Of a stretch of 64,000 bases of DNA, positions 52,101-59,861 are shown piece after piece. Made by a program: the position numbers and the translations under genes. Numbering within the stretch: the stretch's first letter is position 1; the number at the start of each line of letters is the position of its first letter. Origin of the DNA: Dyadobacter sp. CY345 (GTDB lineage Bacteria > Bacteroidota > Bacteroidia > Cytophagales > Spirosomataceae); the NCBI RefSeq assembly GCF_021502725.1, contig NZ_JAKFFS010000002.1, positions 248,001 through 312,000 on the forward strand, read 5' to 3'. The notes below the pieces were generated by a model, which had not been told where the DNA came from, did no database searches, and saw only the letters and a program-made list of their open reading frames with translations.

Positions 52101-53478
52101 ACCCATGGCGTTAAGCACAAGTGCAGGGGCGGAAGTTCAAAAACCGCTCGCAACGGTTGTGATCGGTGGCCTTGTCAGTGCAACGCTTCTGACGCTTATC
52201 GTGCTGCCGATTTTATATTGGTATTTTGAGAAAAGCATAAAATTGATCAAGCCAGGTATCGCGACTGCCGTTCTTTTACTGATTACGTTTTTCGCTAACG
52301 CGCAACCTGTTACTAAATTGAACTTACAGGAAGCAATTGATATAGGAATTAAAAATAATCAGCAATTATCGGCTGGCGAGCTGGAAATAAAAATGCAGTC
52401 TCAGTTAACCGGAACTGCTTTCGATATTCCCAAAACGAATATTGAGGGAATGTTTGGACAATATAATACCAAAGCCTTTGATCAGAATTATGGTATTTCG
52501 CAAACGTTTAATCCGTTCGTATATGGAGCCAGGAAGGAAGTTTTACAGAATAATCTGAAAAGCAGCCAGCTGAAATTGGAACAGACCAGGCGCGAGATTA
52601 TTTACATGATCCGTCAAAACTGGAATACGGTTATTTATCTCAATAAACTGAATCAATCACTTGAAAAGCAAGGTCAATTACTTACGCAATTTGTTAAAGC
52701 AGCTTCTTTGAGATTCCAGACAGGTGAGACAAATCTTTTGGAGAAAACAACAGCCATAACCAGAGAACAGGAAATTCAACAGCGGATCAAGCAAAATGCG
52801 AGTTTGATCAACGTGGAGAAATCTAAAATCCGGGTACTGCTAAATTTGAATTCAGACTTTTCCGTGAGTGATACCGGCTTCATCCCTAAGTCAATAAACC
52901 AGCTCCTGGATAGTACCTCAATGACGCAAAATCCTGCTTTTTTGTATGCGGCGCAACAAATTGAAATTGCGAAATCAAGCAAAAATCTGGAAAAAGCGAT
53001 GTTGCTGCCTGATTTTACCGCCGGATATTTTATTCAGTCGCTGACGGGAAATCAGGATATCTATGGACAGAATATCAGCTACAACGGAATGCCACGTTTT
53101 CAGGGGGTCAAGGCTGGGATTTCGATTCCTGTTTTTGCTAAAAGTCATAAATCCAGAATTCAGGCTGCAGAAACCAATATTCAGTTGCAGCAGAAAAATG
53201 TTGACTATATACATACTCAGTTGCAAAGTCAATATCAGCAGCAGCTTACCCAGCTATATACCTACCAGTCTTTGATTGATTATTACAAAATATCAGCGCT
53301 GCCGAACGCACGAACAATTTCAGTCAATGCGGAAAAGGGATATGGGAGCGGAGAAATCTCCTATGTTGAATATCTTCAGGCAAACCAAACGGCACTGGAT
53401 ATTGAAATAAATTATCTGCGGGCTATTGCTGATTTCAATCAGGTTTACGTCGGGATACAGTACTTATTAAATCAATAA
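49141..53478 (+). CDS. CusA/CzcA heavy-metal RND efflux pump fused to a TolC/CzcC-like outer-membrane factor
   Basis: The 1445-residue product joins two efflux parts. Residues 1-1040 form the inner-membrane RND transporter: IDALPDITNNQVQI at the N-terminus, the HME-type TM4 motif GAIDFGLIVDGAVIIVE with the proton-relay Asp/Asp/Glu, and the second membrane bundle with AVLNGIVLIGYL. From about 1055 to the end follows a TolC-type outer-membrane factor (LNLQEAIDIGIKNN at its start, long coiled-coil helices, GSGEISYVEYLQANQTALDIEINY). Between them lies a hydrophobic segment with an Ala-Asn-Ala|Gln signal-peptidase-like site (Ala1054/Gln1055). Copper/silver or zinc/cobalt/cadmium export is expected. 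The adaptor CusB follows 9 bases later. Confidence 0.95.
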   Translation: MLDKIIHFSIHNKFIIGLCMLALIGVGSYSLSQLPIDALPDITNNQVQIITTSPTLATQEVEQFITYPIELAVKSIPKIVELRSISRFGLSVVTVVFEENADIYWARAQISERLKEAENAIPKGLGNPELAPISTGLGEIYQYVVFPEKGYEKEFSATDLRTIQDWIIRPQLIGTPGIAEVNTLGGSLKQYEIAIEPDKLKAMNTTIAEILDALELNNENTGGAYIDKKPYAYFIRGIGMVNGIDAINKIVVKTKNDIPILIRDVATVQIGSSIRYGAVTKDGKGEEVSGMVMMLKGENSAEVVSRVKAKMEQIKKSLPKGVSIEAFVDRTKLVNRAIGTVERNLLEGALIVIFVLILLIGNLRAGLVVASVIPLSLLFAVSMMHLFGVSGNLMSLGAIDFGLIVDGAVIIVESIIHRLQTSTRGKLTTAQMDEEVYEASAKIRSSAAFGEIIILIVYLPILALVGIEGKMFGPMAQTVSFAILGAFILSLTYIPMMSALVLKKQTGHKINISDKIMNALQNIYQPVLIRALEMKGIVVSIAVVLLLVAVLIFNSLGDEFIPTLDEGDIATHLIIASGSSLSQEIEATTKAEQILKAKFPEVKMIVTKIGSAEIPTDPMPMEASDIIIILKEKSEWTSAKTKEELMEKMEEALETIPGATTEFSQPIQMRFNELMTGVRSDVAIKIFGEDIDRLVSSGDDVLQLIRGIDGVTAAKAERVSGLPQITVRYNKDKLALYGLNVGDLNKVIRTGFAGEKAGVVYEGEKRFDMVVRLALDRRQDISNLKTLFVSLPSGSQIPLEQVADINYEPGPMQISREDGKRRIVVGFNVRNRDVKTVIDEIEKKLDAKLKLPPGYYVTYGGQFENLVKANQRLAVAVPVALLLIFVLLYFTFRSVKQSLLIFSAIPFSAIGGVFALWIRDMPFSISAGVGFIALFGVAVLNGIVLIGYLNQLKSEGKTDLMDRILLGTRVRLRPVIMTAAVASLGFLPMALSTSAGAEVQKPLATVVIGGLVSATLLTLIVLPILYWYFEKSIKLIKPGIATAVLLLITFFANAQPVTKLNLQEAIDIGIKNNQQLSAGELEIKMQSQLTGTAFDIPKTNIEGMFGQYNTKAFDQNYGISQTFNPFVYGARKEVLQNNLKSSQLKLEQTRREIIYMIRQNWNTVIYLNKLNQSLEKQGQLLTQFVKAASLRFQTGETNLLEKTTAITREQEIQQRIKQNASLINVEKSKIRVLLNLNSDFSVSDTGFIPKSINQLLDSTSMTQNPAFLYAAQQIEIAKSSKNLEKAMLLPDFTAGYFIQSLTGNQDIYGQNISYNGMPRFQGVKAGISIPVFAKSHKSRIQAAETNIQLQQKNVDYIHTQLQSQYQQQLTQLYTYQSLIDYYKISALPNARTISVNAEKGYGSGEISYVEYLQANQTALDIEINYLRAIADFNQVYVGIQYLLNQ

Positions 53479-53487
53479 TCGGAAGAA

Positions 53488-54741
53488 ATGAAATTAAGAT
53501 CAAACATATACGGATGGCTAATGCTGATATTTTTTATCAGTATTTATTCCTGCAAAAAAACTTCTGACGAGGTCAGGGAGCATGACGATCAACAGACGCA
53601 TGTAGAAGAGCAGGCCGCACATCAAGAGCCTGAAAATAAGGAAGTTGAGCTAAACGAAGCGCAGTACAGTGCTTCAGATATTGTTCTCGGAAATTTTGAA
53701 AAGAAAAACCTGAGTGAAGTGATCAATGCGAATGGGTATACCAAACTTCCGCCGCAGAACCAGGCTGACGTTTCCGTATTCATGCCCGGAATAATCAAAT
53801 CAATTAAAGTGATTGAAGGCCAGCGCGTAAAAGCTGGCGAAACGATTGCGACGCTGGAAAGTCCTGAATTTCCAAAACTTCAGGAGGCTTATTTGACGTC
53901 GGAAAGTAATCTTGAATATTTAGCAGCTGAGTTTGAGAGACAAAAAACACTGTCAGAAGAAAATGTGAATGCCAAAAAAGCCTTTCAAAAAACAAAATCG
54001 GATTTCGAAAATGAAAAAGTGAGATACAATTCTCTGAAAAAACAGTTGAATATGCTGCATCTGGCAAGTGATGGCGTTGGAAATATTTCGTCAACAGTGG
54101 CAGTTACCGCTCCAATTTCCGGCTATATCACAGAGGTAAATATCAAAATTGGCAGCAACGTTCAGCCCGGCAATCCGCTGTTCAGTATTGTGGATAATAG
54201 TAAAATGCACGTCGATCTGTTGGTTTATGAAAAGGATTTGCAAAAAGTGAAACCTAACCAGACTGTTCGTTTTGTATTAACCAATCAGGATAATTCCGAG
54301 ATTCAGGGAAAAATTTTCAGCGTTGGAAAAGCCTTTGAAAATGAAACAAAATCAGTTGCTGTCCATGCAGACATTCTGAATGACAAACAGATCCTCATCC
54401 CGGGTATGTACGTAAACGCGTTGATCGACATCGGGAAAAATGAAGTAAACGCTTTACCTGTCGATGCTGTTGTAAAGGCAGACGGCAGGGAATTCATATT
54501 TATTTTGGAAGAAATTCATGACGTGAGTAATAAAACCGGTGAAAATGCTGAGTCGAAAGGCTCGAAAAAGTTGTATCATTTTCAACGCATCGAAGTGAAA
54601 TCCGGGACCGCACAATTAGGATATATCCAGGTAACGCCGCTCCAAACATTAAATAAAGATGCAAAAATTGTTCTGGAAGGCTCATATTATATCCAAAGCC
54701 ATTTGCTGAAAAGTGAAGGCGGAGGCGGGCATGAACATTAA
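53488..54741 (+). CDS. CusB/CzcB-type periplasmic adaptor lipoprotein of the efflux pump
   Basis: The 417-residue membrane-fusion protein links the RND pump to the outer-membrane channel. It has a lipobox (Cys22, ISIYSCKK), a His-rich N-terminal stretch, then barrel-sandwich (VFMPGIIKSIKVIEGQRVKAGETIATLESPEF), helical hairpin (AEFERQKTLSEENVNAKKAFQ), second half-motif (VTAPISGYITEVNIKIGSNVQPGNPLF) and beta-barrel domains. The C-terminus ends GGGGHEH, another potential metal site. It is cotranscribed with the CusA-TolC fusion. Together they form a tripartite metal exporter. Confidence 0.94.
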   Translation: MKLRSNIYGWLMLIFFISIYSCKKTSDEVREHDDQQTHVEEQAAHQEPENKEVELNEAQYSASDIVLGNFEKKNLSEVINANGYTKLPPQNQADVSVFMPGIIKSIKVIEGQRVKAGETIATLESPEFPKLQEAYLTSESNLEYLAAEFERQKTLSEENVNAKKAFQKTKSDFENEKVRYNSLKKQLNMLHLASDGVGNISSTVAVTAPISGYITEVNIKIGSNVQPGNPLFSIVDNSKMHVDLLVYEKDLQKVKPNQTVRFVLTNQDNSEIQGKIFSVGKAFENETKSVAVHADILNDKQILIPGMYVNALIDIGKNEVNALPVDAVVKADGREFIFILEEIHDVSNKTGENAESKGSKKLYHFQRIEVKSGTAQLGYIQVTPLQTLNKDAKIVLEGSYYIQSHLLKSEGGGGHEH

Positions 54742-54776
54742 TAAAATTCCAAGATTGCTTATTTGAGATAGAAAAA

Positions 54777-55394
54777 ATGTATAGTATAATCACTGCTACG
54801 ATATTGTTAGGATTAGTGCATGCCCTGATTCCTAACCACTGGCTGCCACTGGTGGCTGTGGCGAAAGCTGAAAAATGGGAAAAAACTGAATTGTTAAGTG
54901 TTGGGTTTATTATTGCGTTGGCGCATGTCGCTGGTACAGTGGCTCTGGGCATAATTCTCGGTATTATAGGAACAAGAATTGCCAGCCAGTACAGCGGATT
55001 CGTTGATATTATCGCTCCGGTTCTGCTAATTATTTTTGGATTAATCTATTTTTCCGTGAACCTGCCACACCATCATCACGGAGCTCAGGAAGACGTAAAC
55101 AATTACAAAAAATCAAAATCGAGGTGGATCTTTGTTTTTGTCATGATGATGTTTTTATCGCCCTGTCTGGAAGTAGAAAGTTTATTTCTTTCTGCCGGTG
55201 CATTTGGGGTGAAAAATGTATTACTCTTGGCCCTGGTTTACGCGGTGACTAGTATCGTCGGAATTGTCAGTTTGGTTATGTTGGCCTTCAAAGGAATTCA
55301 TTTGGTTGATACAGATTTTATTGAACATAATGAAAAACGTATCACAGGCATTATTTTGATCCTGGTCGGCATTGTAACATTTTTCTTACACTAA
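54777..55394 (+). CDS. NiCoT/HupE-like membrane protein at the end of the efflux operon
   Basis: The 205-residue integral membrane protein has about six hydrophobic segments. A conserved GLVHALIPNHWLPLVAVAK motif in the first helix resembles the H-x4-D/N-H region of nickel/cobalt and urease-accessory HupE/UreJ/RcnA-type transporters. A cytoplasmic or periplasmic His cluster (NLPHHHHGAQ) and SPCLEVESLF occur before the middle helices. It follows the CusB gene by 35 bases and is probably on the same transcript, suggesting a metal-handling job, but the ion and direction are not known. Confidence 0.72.
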   Translation: MYSIITATILLGLVHALIPNHWLPLVAVAKAEKWEKTELLSVGFIIALAHVAGTVALGIILGIIGTRIASQYSGFVDIIAPVLLIIFGLIYFSVNLPHHHHGAQEDVNNYKKSKSRWIFVFVMMMFLSPCLEVESLFLSAGAFGVKNVLLLALVYAVTSIVGIVSLVMLAFKGIHLVDTDFIEHNEKRITGIILILVGIVTFFLH

Positions 55395-55416
55395 GTTGCG
55401 GTCAGATTCAAGTTAA

Positions 55417-55454
55417 AAAAAACGAAGTTGCCCCTATTGACTGAGGCAACTTCG
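55417..55454 (-). terminator. Terminator of the first response-regulator gene
   Basis: CGAAGTTGCC and GGCAACTTCG pair over 10 bp around a 12-base loop; on the minus strand the stem is followed by a run of T. It lies 43 bases beyond the stop of the minus-strand regulator gene. Confidence 0.75.
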
Positions 55455-55496
55455 GAATAATTTGGGCATGAAGGGTATCTAGACAGATTTAGTCAC

Positions 55497-56120
55497 TTAT
55501 GCTCTTGATTGGTAAGATTCAACCTTATTGACCAGGTCTACTACATTTTTAACCTGCATTTTTCGGTAAATTTTGAATTTCATCGTGCTGATTGTTGAAG
55601 GAGCCAATTTGAGTTCTTTGGCTATTTCCGCTGTCCGCGATCCTTTCAAAAGAAATTGCAGAATTTCCGATTCTCTTGTAGAAAGCAAAGTCATCAGATT
55701 TTGATCCATTAATCCTTCCAGCAGAAAATCTGTTATGCCGTCAAAAATATATTTCTTCCCCTTGATAACTGTACTGAGTGCGGATTGAAACTCATATTTC
55801 GTCATCGTTTTTAGACAAATGCCGTCAACGCCTTTCTTCAGATATGGGATTGCCCATACCTTTTCGTTTTCTTCGCCCATCACCAGGATCTTTATATTTG
55901 GCTGTATACGTCTGATGCTGTCGAAGCTTTGTAGGTTTGATAAGTTAGATAAACGAATGTCCATAATCAGAATGTCGTAATAAGACTTTTTTAGCGCTGC
56001 CTGAGCGTTTTCCCAATTATCGGTTTCTTCAATTGATGCGTCGCTGACATTTTCCTGAATCGAAGCAGTTATGCCAAGACGGAAAAAGTCGTTTTTGATA
56101 AAAAGCAATATTCTTGTCAT
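55497..56120 (-). CDS. NarL/LuxR-type response regulator with degenerate receiver
   Basis: The 207-residue protein has an N-terminal receiver-like domain and a C-terminal LuxR-type helix-turn-helix (LSTRESEILQFLLKGSRTAEIAKELKLAPSTISTMKFKIYRKM). The phospho-acceptor Asp54 (LIMDIRLSN) and Lys104 are present, but the acidic pocket is Asn10-Asp11 rather than the usual Asp/Glu-Asp, and the switch Ser/Thr position is Gly82 (ILVMGEEN). The receiver may be poorly or not phosphorylated. No histidine kinase gene is nearby. It is adjacent to, but converges with, the metal-efflux operon. Confidence 0.9.
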   Translation of the reverse strand: MTRILLFIKNDFFRLGITASIQENVSDASIEETDNWENAQAALKKSYYDILIMDIRLSNLSNLQSFDSIRRIQPNIKILVMGEENEKVWAIPYLKKGVDGICLKTMTKYEFQSALSTVIKGKKYIFDGITDFLLEGLMDQNLMTLLSTRESEILQFLLKGSRTAEIAKELKLAPSTISTMKFKIYRKMQVKNVVDLVNKVESYQSRA

Positions 56121-56567
56121 GATTTTCGATTTTAAGATGCTGATAAATGATTATTCAGAATGGATTTGAATCTTTCGAGACAAATCCAAACGGCATTAAA
56201 AAGTAACGACCTTTTTTAAGCGAAGTTTTTCGGTAATACCGGAAAGTTTCCCGTATTAATAAATCGATTGAGTAATCATGATAACCAGCCCAAAATCAAA
56301 GATTTTTGCTTGATTTAGGGCATAGCTGGGAAGGAGAAGTAGCGCTGAGAAATAAGTCAGATTGGTCCTAAAAATGTTAGAGTTGTTCATCCATAAGTGT
56401 GTCCGGTATGTGTTTGATATGTTAAATTTTCTATCAAATCTAACGGACATTTTTGGAAGCATTTGTCGAGATACAGGAACATTTATGTAGATATATCTCT
56501 ATCATAATTGATTTCTGCTTGTAGAGAAACTTTAATTTTGACATTTAATATTTTTCTTTGCCGGTAG
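56121..56567. other. Region between the two response-regulator genes
   Basis: About 447 bases with no supported gene. A minus-strand TAGATTTG element (56442 to 56435) fits TAnnTTTG but lies about 315 bases before the nearer regulator start. A 68-codon minus-strand open frame here has low-complexity, unlikely content. Confidence 0.4.
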
Positions 56568-57203
56568 TTAAAAATTTTTCAGAAGAGAAACCTTTTTTGA
56601 TAGCTCAATTTCATCAGCGACTTCGAGTTTATCAAAGATTCTACGTTTATAAGTACTTACCGTATTTTCCTTCACCTTCAATATCAGCGCGATTTCTTTG
56701 GTCCACTTTCCTTCTGTCAGAAGCTGCATAACCACCATTTCCCTTGGCGACAGGGTCATTATCGGATTTTGGAGTTTTTTTGAAGAAGCGTCGCCGAGGT
56801 TATTAAGCAGGGTTTGCTGTATATGGTAACTCACATATTTTCCGCGGTTAATCAGAGCTTTGTAAGCCAACTGAAATTCTTCATGCGAAGACGATTTAGA
56901 TAGAAAGCCATCAGCACCTGCCTGCATATACGGCAGTGCATAAACATCTTCATCATATCCGGAATGAATGAGAATAAGTATTTCTGGCTGCCGTTTTCTG
57001 ACAATTTCCATCATCCGGATATTTTCTCCACCCGGAACATCAATATCAAGAATGAGTAGATCAAATTTTTCGCTTTCCAGCAAGGATAATCCAGCGGGGA
57101 AATTATCCGCTTGTGAAATTGTTGCTTTTGGATCAGAGTCGGCAATCAGTTGTCGCAGTCCCAGCCTTATTAAGGGATGGTCCTCAATAATTAGTATGTT
57201 CAT
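56568..57203 (-). CDS. NarL/LuxR-type response regulator with intact receiver
   Basis: The 211-residue protein has a complete receiver domain: acidic pair Glu7-Asp8 (LIIEDHP), phospho-acceptor Asp53 (LILDIDVPGG), switch Ser81 (ILIHSGYD) and Lys103 (LSKSSS). The C-terminal LuxR-type domain (SPREMVVMQLLTEGKWTKEIALILKVKENTVSTYKRRIF) should bind DNA. It resembles the neighbouring regulator in layout, but keeps the residues the neighbour lost. A minus-strand TAGATTTG at 57238 to 57231 probably serves as its -7 element. Confidence 0.92.
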   Translation of the reverse strand: MNILIIEDHPLIRLGLRQLIADSDPKATISQADNFPAGLSLLESEKFDLLILDIDVPGGENIRMMEIVRKRQPEILILIHSGYDEDVYALPYMQAGADGFLSKSSSHEEFQLAYKALINRGKYVSYHIQQTLLNNLGDASSKKLQNPIMTLSPREMVVMQLLTEGKWTKEIALILKVKENTVSTYKRRIFDKLEVADEIELSKKVSLLKNF

Positions 57204-57230
57204 GAAGAGTGTGTGTATACTTAATATTCA

Positions 57231-57238
57231 CAAATCTA
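57231..57238 (-). promoter_or_regulatory. Probable -7 element of the second regulator gene
   Basis: Minus-strand TAGATTTG matches TAnnTTTG and sits 27 bases before the start codon at 57203. Confidence 0.55.
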
Positions 57239-57324
57239 ATTATTTATGAACACCAATTTGACAGAAATGTATCTACAAAAACCATCCATTATGTGACAGA
57301 TGTATATAAATTTTTTCTATAAAT

Positions 57325-57363
57325 TATAAAAAGAAACCCCGGAATTAGCTCCCAGGGTTTCTT
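57325..57363 (-). terminator. Terminator of the isomerase/oxidoreductase operon
   Basis: AAGAAACCC pairs with GGGTTTCTT around a 15-base loop; read on the minus strand the stem is followed by T residues, 20 bases past the isomerase stop. Confidence 0.75.
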
Positions 57364-57382
57364 TTGCCATTGTTAAATAGAG

Positions 57383-58303
57383 TTATGCTGCGAAAATCTT
57401 ATCCATGAAATCTTTGATAGTCTGTAATCTTTTGCGATCACCGCCGGAAACTTCCGCAGATGCCCAGCCTGAATAACCTATTTTTTGCAGTGCTTTATTT
57501 ACTTCCGGCCAATTACAATCGCCTTCAAAAAATTCGACGTCAAATCCTTTCCAAAGTCCAAGATCATTCTGTTTTTTAAAACTGAATTCTTTAAGATCCA
57601 GTTTCAGGATCCGCTTATCCAGCACTTCAATCCAGGAGACCGGCCAGCCATAACGAAGGACATTACCGACATCAAAATACCAGCCAATCATCGGATTTTT
57701 GAAATCATCAACATACTTAGCCGCTTCGATAGGACTGATCAAAAACTGGTTCCAGACATTTTCCAGTGCGATTTTTACACCGGTCTTTTCAGCAATCGGC
57801 AACAGTTTCGCGAGTTCAGCCCTGGACCTTTCATAAGCCTCAGCATAAGTAACGGTCGCGTTGACGACACCCGGAACTACCAGAACCGTAGTTCCGCCAT
57901 ATTGTTTTGTATCCCAAAGTGCTTTCTCAATGGATTTTACACATTCTTCGCGTTTTTTTGGATCCGGATCTGATAATGGAAGTTTCCAGTGCATAGAGTT
58001 AACAGTTCCAGGAAGTTCCAGGCCTGTCTTGTCCCGTGCCGCGAGCACTTCCTTCATATCAAGATTATCCGGCGAGTCCAGTTCAACACCGTCGTAACCA
58101 ATATCTTTCAACATTTTAAATTTGTCCATAACAGACAAATTTTCCTTCACCATTCCCCATTTCAAGCTTTTCTTGATCATGGGTCTGGCCAGGTTTGCGG
58201 CCGGTGCGGCAATGACATCGGTTAACGAGCCAATTCCCATAACCGCACCGGTGGTTGCAACTGTTGCAAATGCAGTATTTTTCAGAAATTCTCTTCTCTG
58301 CAT
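57383..58303 (-). CDS. Exported sugar-phosphate isomerase/epimerase-like TIM barrel
   Basis: The 306-residue product has a twin-arginine leader (QRREFLKNTAFATVATTGA) and an AP-endonuclease-2/xylose-isomerase-type TIM barrel. Metal-site motifs are KIALENVWNQFL (Glu), IGWYFDVGNVLRYG (Asp), and DLKEFSF / GDCNWPEV / SAEVSGG. It begins 7 bases after the Gfo/Idh/MocA stop and is translated from the same mRNA. Pairing of such isomerases with Gfo/Idh oxidoreductases is common in Bacteroidota and points to periplasmic conversion of a sugar or inositol derivative; which one is not shown. The start at 58303 keeps the leader next to the Arg-Arg motif. Confidence 0.9.
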   Translation of the reverse strand: MQRREFLKNTAFATVATTGAVMGIGSLTDVIAAPAANLARPMIKKSLKWGMVKENLSVMDKFKMLKDIGYDGVELDSPDNLDMKEVLAARDKTGLELPGTVNSMHWKLPLSDPDPKKREECVKSIEKALWDTKQYGGTTVLVVPGVVNATVTYAEAYERSRAELAKLLPIAEKTGVKIALENVWNQFLISPIEAAKYVDDFKNPMIGWYFDVGNVLRYGWPVSWIEVLDKRILKLDLKEFSFKKQNDLGLWKGFDVEFFEGDCNWPEVNKALQKIGYSGWASAEVSGGDRKRLQTIKDFMDKIFAA

Positions 58304-58310
58304 AGTCAAT

Positions 58311-59612
58311 TTACGAGAATGACGTGATACCAGGTCTGGCAACTTCAACAACAGGAGGCTTCATATCAAAGCTGAAATCAGCTGAGCTCTGAGGACCCAG
58401 TTTTTCCGTTGAATTCATAGCTTCTTCCCAGGTTACGCGCTTTCCGGTATATGCAGCCATTCTTCCCATGATAGCCAAAAGCGTACTTTGCGCCATAAAT
58501 TCGCCATCATTCAAAGGAGTTCCTTTGCGGATTGAGGCAAACAATTCGTCATGTTCCGTTTGGTACATGTCATTTTGTTTTCCTTCATATTTCCATGGAT
58601 TCTGACCGTAAATTTCGTGAACGTTGCGTGCGCAGTTTACCATTGCTCTTCCTTTTGTTCCGATCGTTTCTACAAGGTAACTGTTTTCACAATTTGCCTG
58701 CTGTCTTGAATGGTGGAAGCCTTTTACGCCGTTTTCATATTCATAAGTCACCGCGAAGTGGTCGAATATATTACCAAAAAGTTCTTCCGTTCTAACCTGG
58801 CGTCCACCAGTTCCGGTTGCTGAAATCGGTAATTTTCCACCCATCGCCCAAGACATCATGTCAATGCTGTGCACAGCCTGTTCCACGATATGGTCACCAG
58901 CAAGCCACGTATAATAAGTCCAGTTACGCAATACGTATTGTGCATCCGTCCAACCCTGTACGCGTGGGAAAGACCACAGTGTACCCGTATCATAAGTATT
59001 ATAAATTGCCGAAATATCACCAACCGCACCGTCAAGGATTTTCCCAAAACTCGCCCGTTTTGGCTCATGATATCTCCAGCAGAAACCGGACATTAAGGAA
59101 AGATTTTTCTGTTTTGCCAATTTCGCTGCGTCTAAAACTTTACGAACGCCGGGCGCATCAACCGCAACTGGTTTTTCGCAGAAAACATGTTTTCCGGCGG
59201 TGATCGCAGCTGTTAAATGTTCAGGACGGAAATGTGGAGGTGTAGCAAGAATTACCACATCAACACCCGATTCAAGAACTTTTTTGTATGCGTCAAAACC
59301 CACAAATTTATGACCATCGTCTACCTTTACTTTTGCACCATGTACTTTCGTTAGGTTTTCAAGTGACGATTGTAATTTATCAGGGAATATGTCACCCATC
59401 GCATGTAAAACGACGTTTGGGTCTGCTTTTAAAGCTTGATTGGCAGCTCCTGATCCACGTCCGCCACAACCGATCAGGCCTATTTTTAGCGTATCAGCGT
59501 TGATATCGCCAGCGAAAGCTTTGTTGGGGTTGAGGATGGTAATCGTTGGCAAAGCACTGCCCGCTATTGCGACGCCAGCCATTTTTAAAACATCTCTACG
59601 GGAAGCATTCAT
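58311..59612 (-). CDS. Exported Gfo/Idh/MocA family oxidoreductase
   Basis: The 433-residue NAD(P)-dependent oxidoreductase starts with a twin-arginine leader (SRRDVLKMAGVAIAGSALP). The Rossmann motif is IGLIGCGGRGSG, the catalytic-lysine motif is FCEKPVAVD, and the C-terminal alpha/beta domain contains GDHIVEQAVHSIDMMSWAMGG. Such exported members are bound to a tightly held cofactor and act on sugars or their derivatives, some as glycosidases, so the reaction cannot be stated. It is the first gene of a two-gene operon with the isomerase. Confidence 0.93.
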   Translation of the reverse strand: MNASRRDVLKMAGVAIAGSALPTITILNPNKAFAGDINADTLKIGLIGCGGRGSGAANQALKADPNVVLHAMGDIFPDKLQSSLENLTKVHGAKVKVDDGHKFVGFDAYKKVLESGVDVVILATPPHFRPEHLTAAITAGKHVFCEKPVAVDAPGVRKVLDAAKLAKQKNLSLMSGFCWRYHEPKRASFGKILDGAVGDISAIYNTYDTGTLWSFPRVQGWTDAQYVLRNWTYYTWLAGDHIVEQAVHSIDMMSWAMGGKLPISATGTGGRQVRTEELFGNIFDHFAVTYEYENGVKGFHHSRQQANCENSYLVETIGTKGRAMVNCARNVHEIYGQNPWKYEGKQNDMYQTEHDELFASIRKGTPLNDGEFMAQSTLLAIMGRMAAYTGKRVTWEEAMNSTEKLGPQSSADFSFDMKPPVVEVARPGITSFS

Positions 59613-59861
59613 ATTCTATAAGGGATTAGGTTTGATAATATTGTTACATAAGATCTTGGAGCAGTCACACTGCTTTTAATATTCCATGCAAAGATTTAAA
59701 GTTAAATAAATCTATCAATTGTTTTGCTAATTAATTTTAAAAATCATCAGGTTTAATGGTTCAGCTCCAAATTTAGTACCATTGCAAATCGTTTTGAAAC
59801 GCTTAAAATTCCGTAATATTACAGACTCCTTTCTTATTAATTCGTCACAACTTTGGTTAAA

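Noticed and set aside
56256..56462. A 68-codon minus-strand frame between the regulators
   Set aside because: Its composition is unlike real proteins here, and no signal, motif or close promoter supports it.
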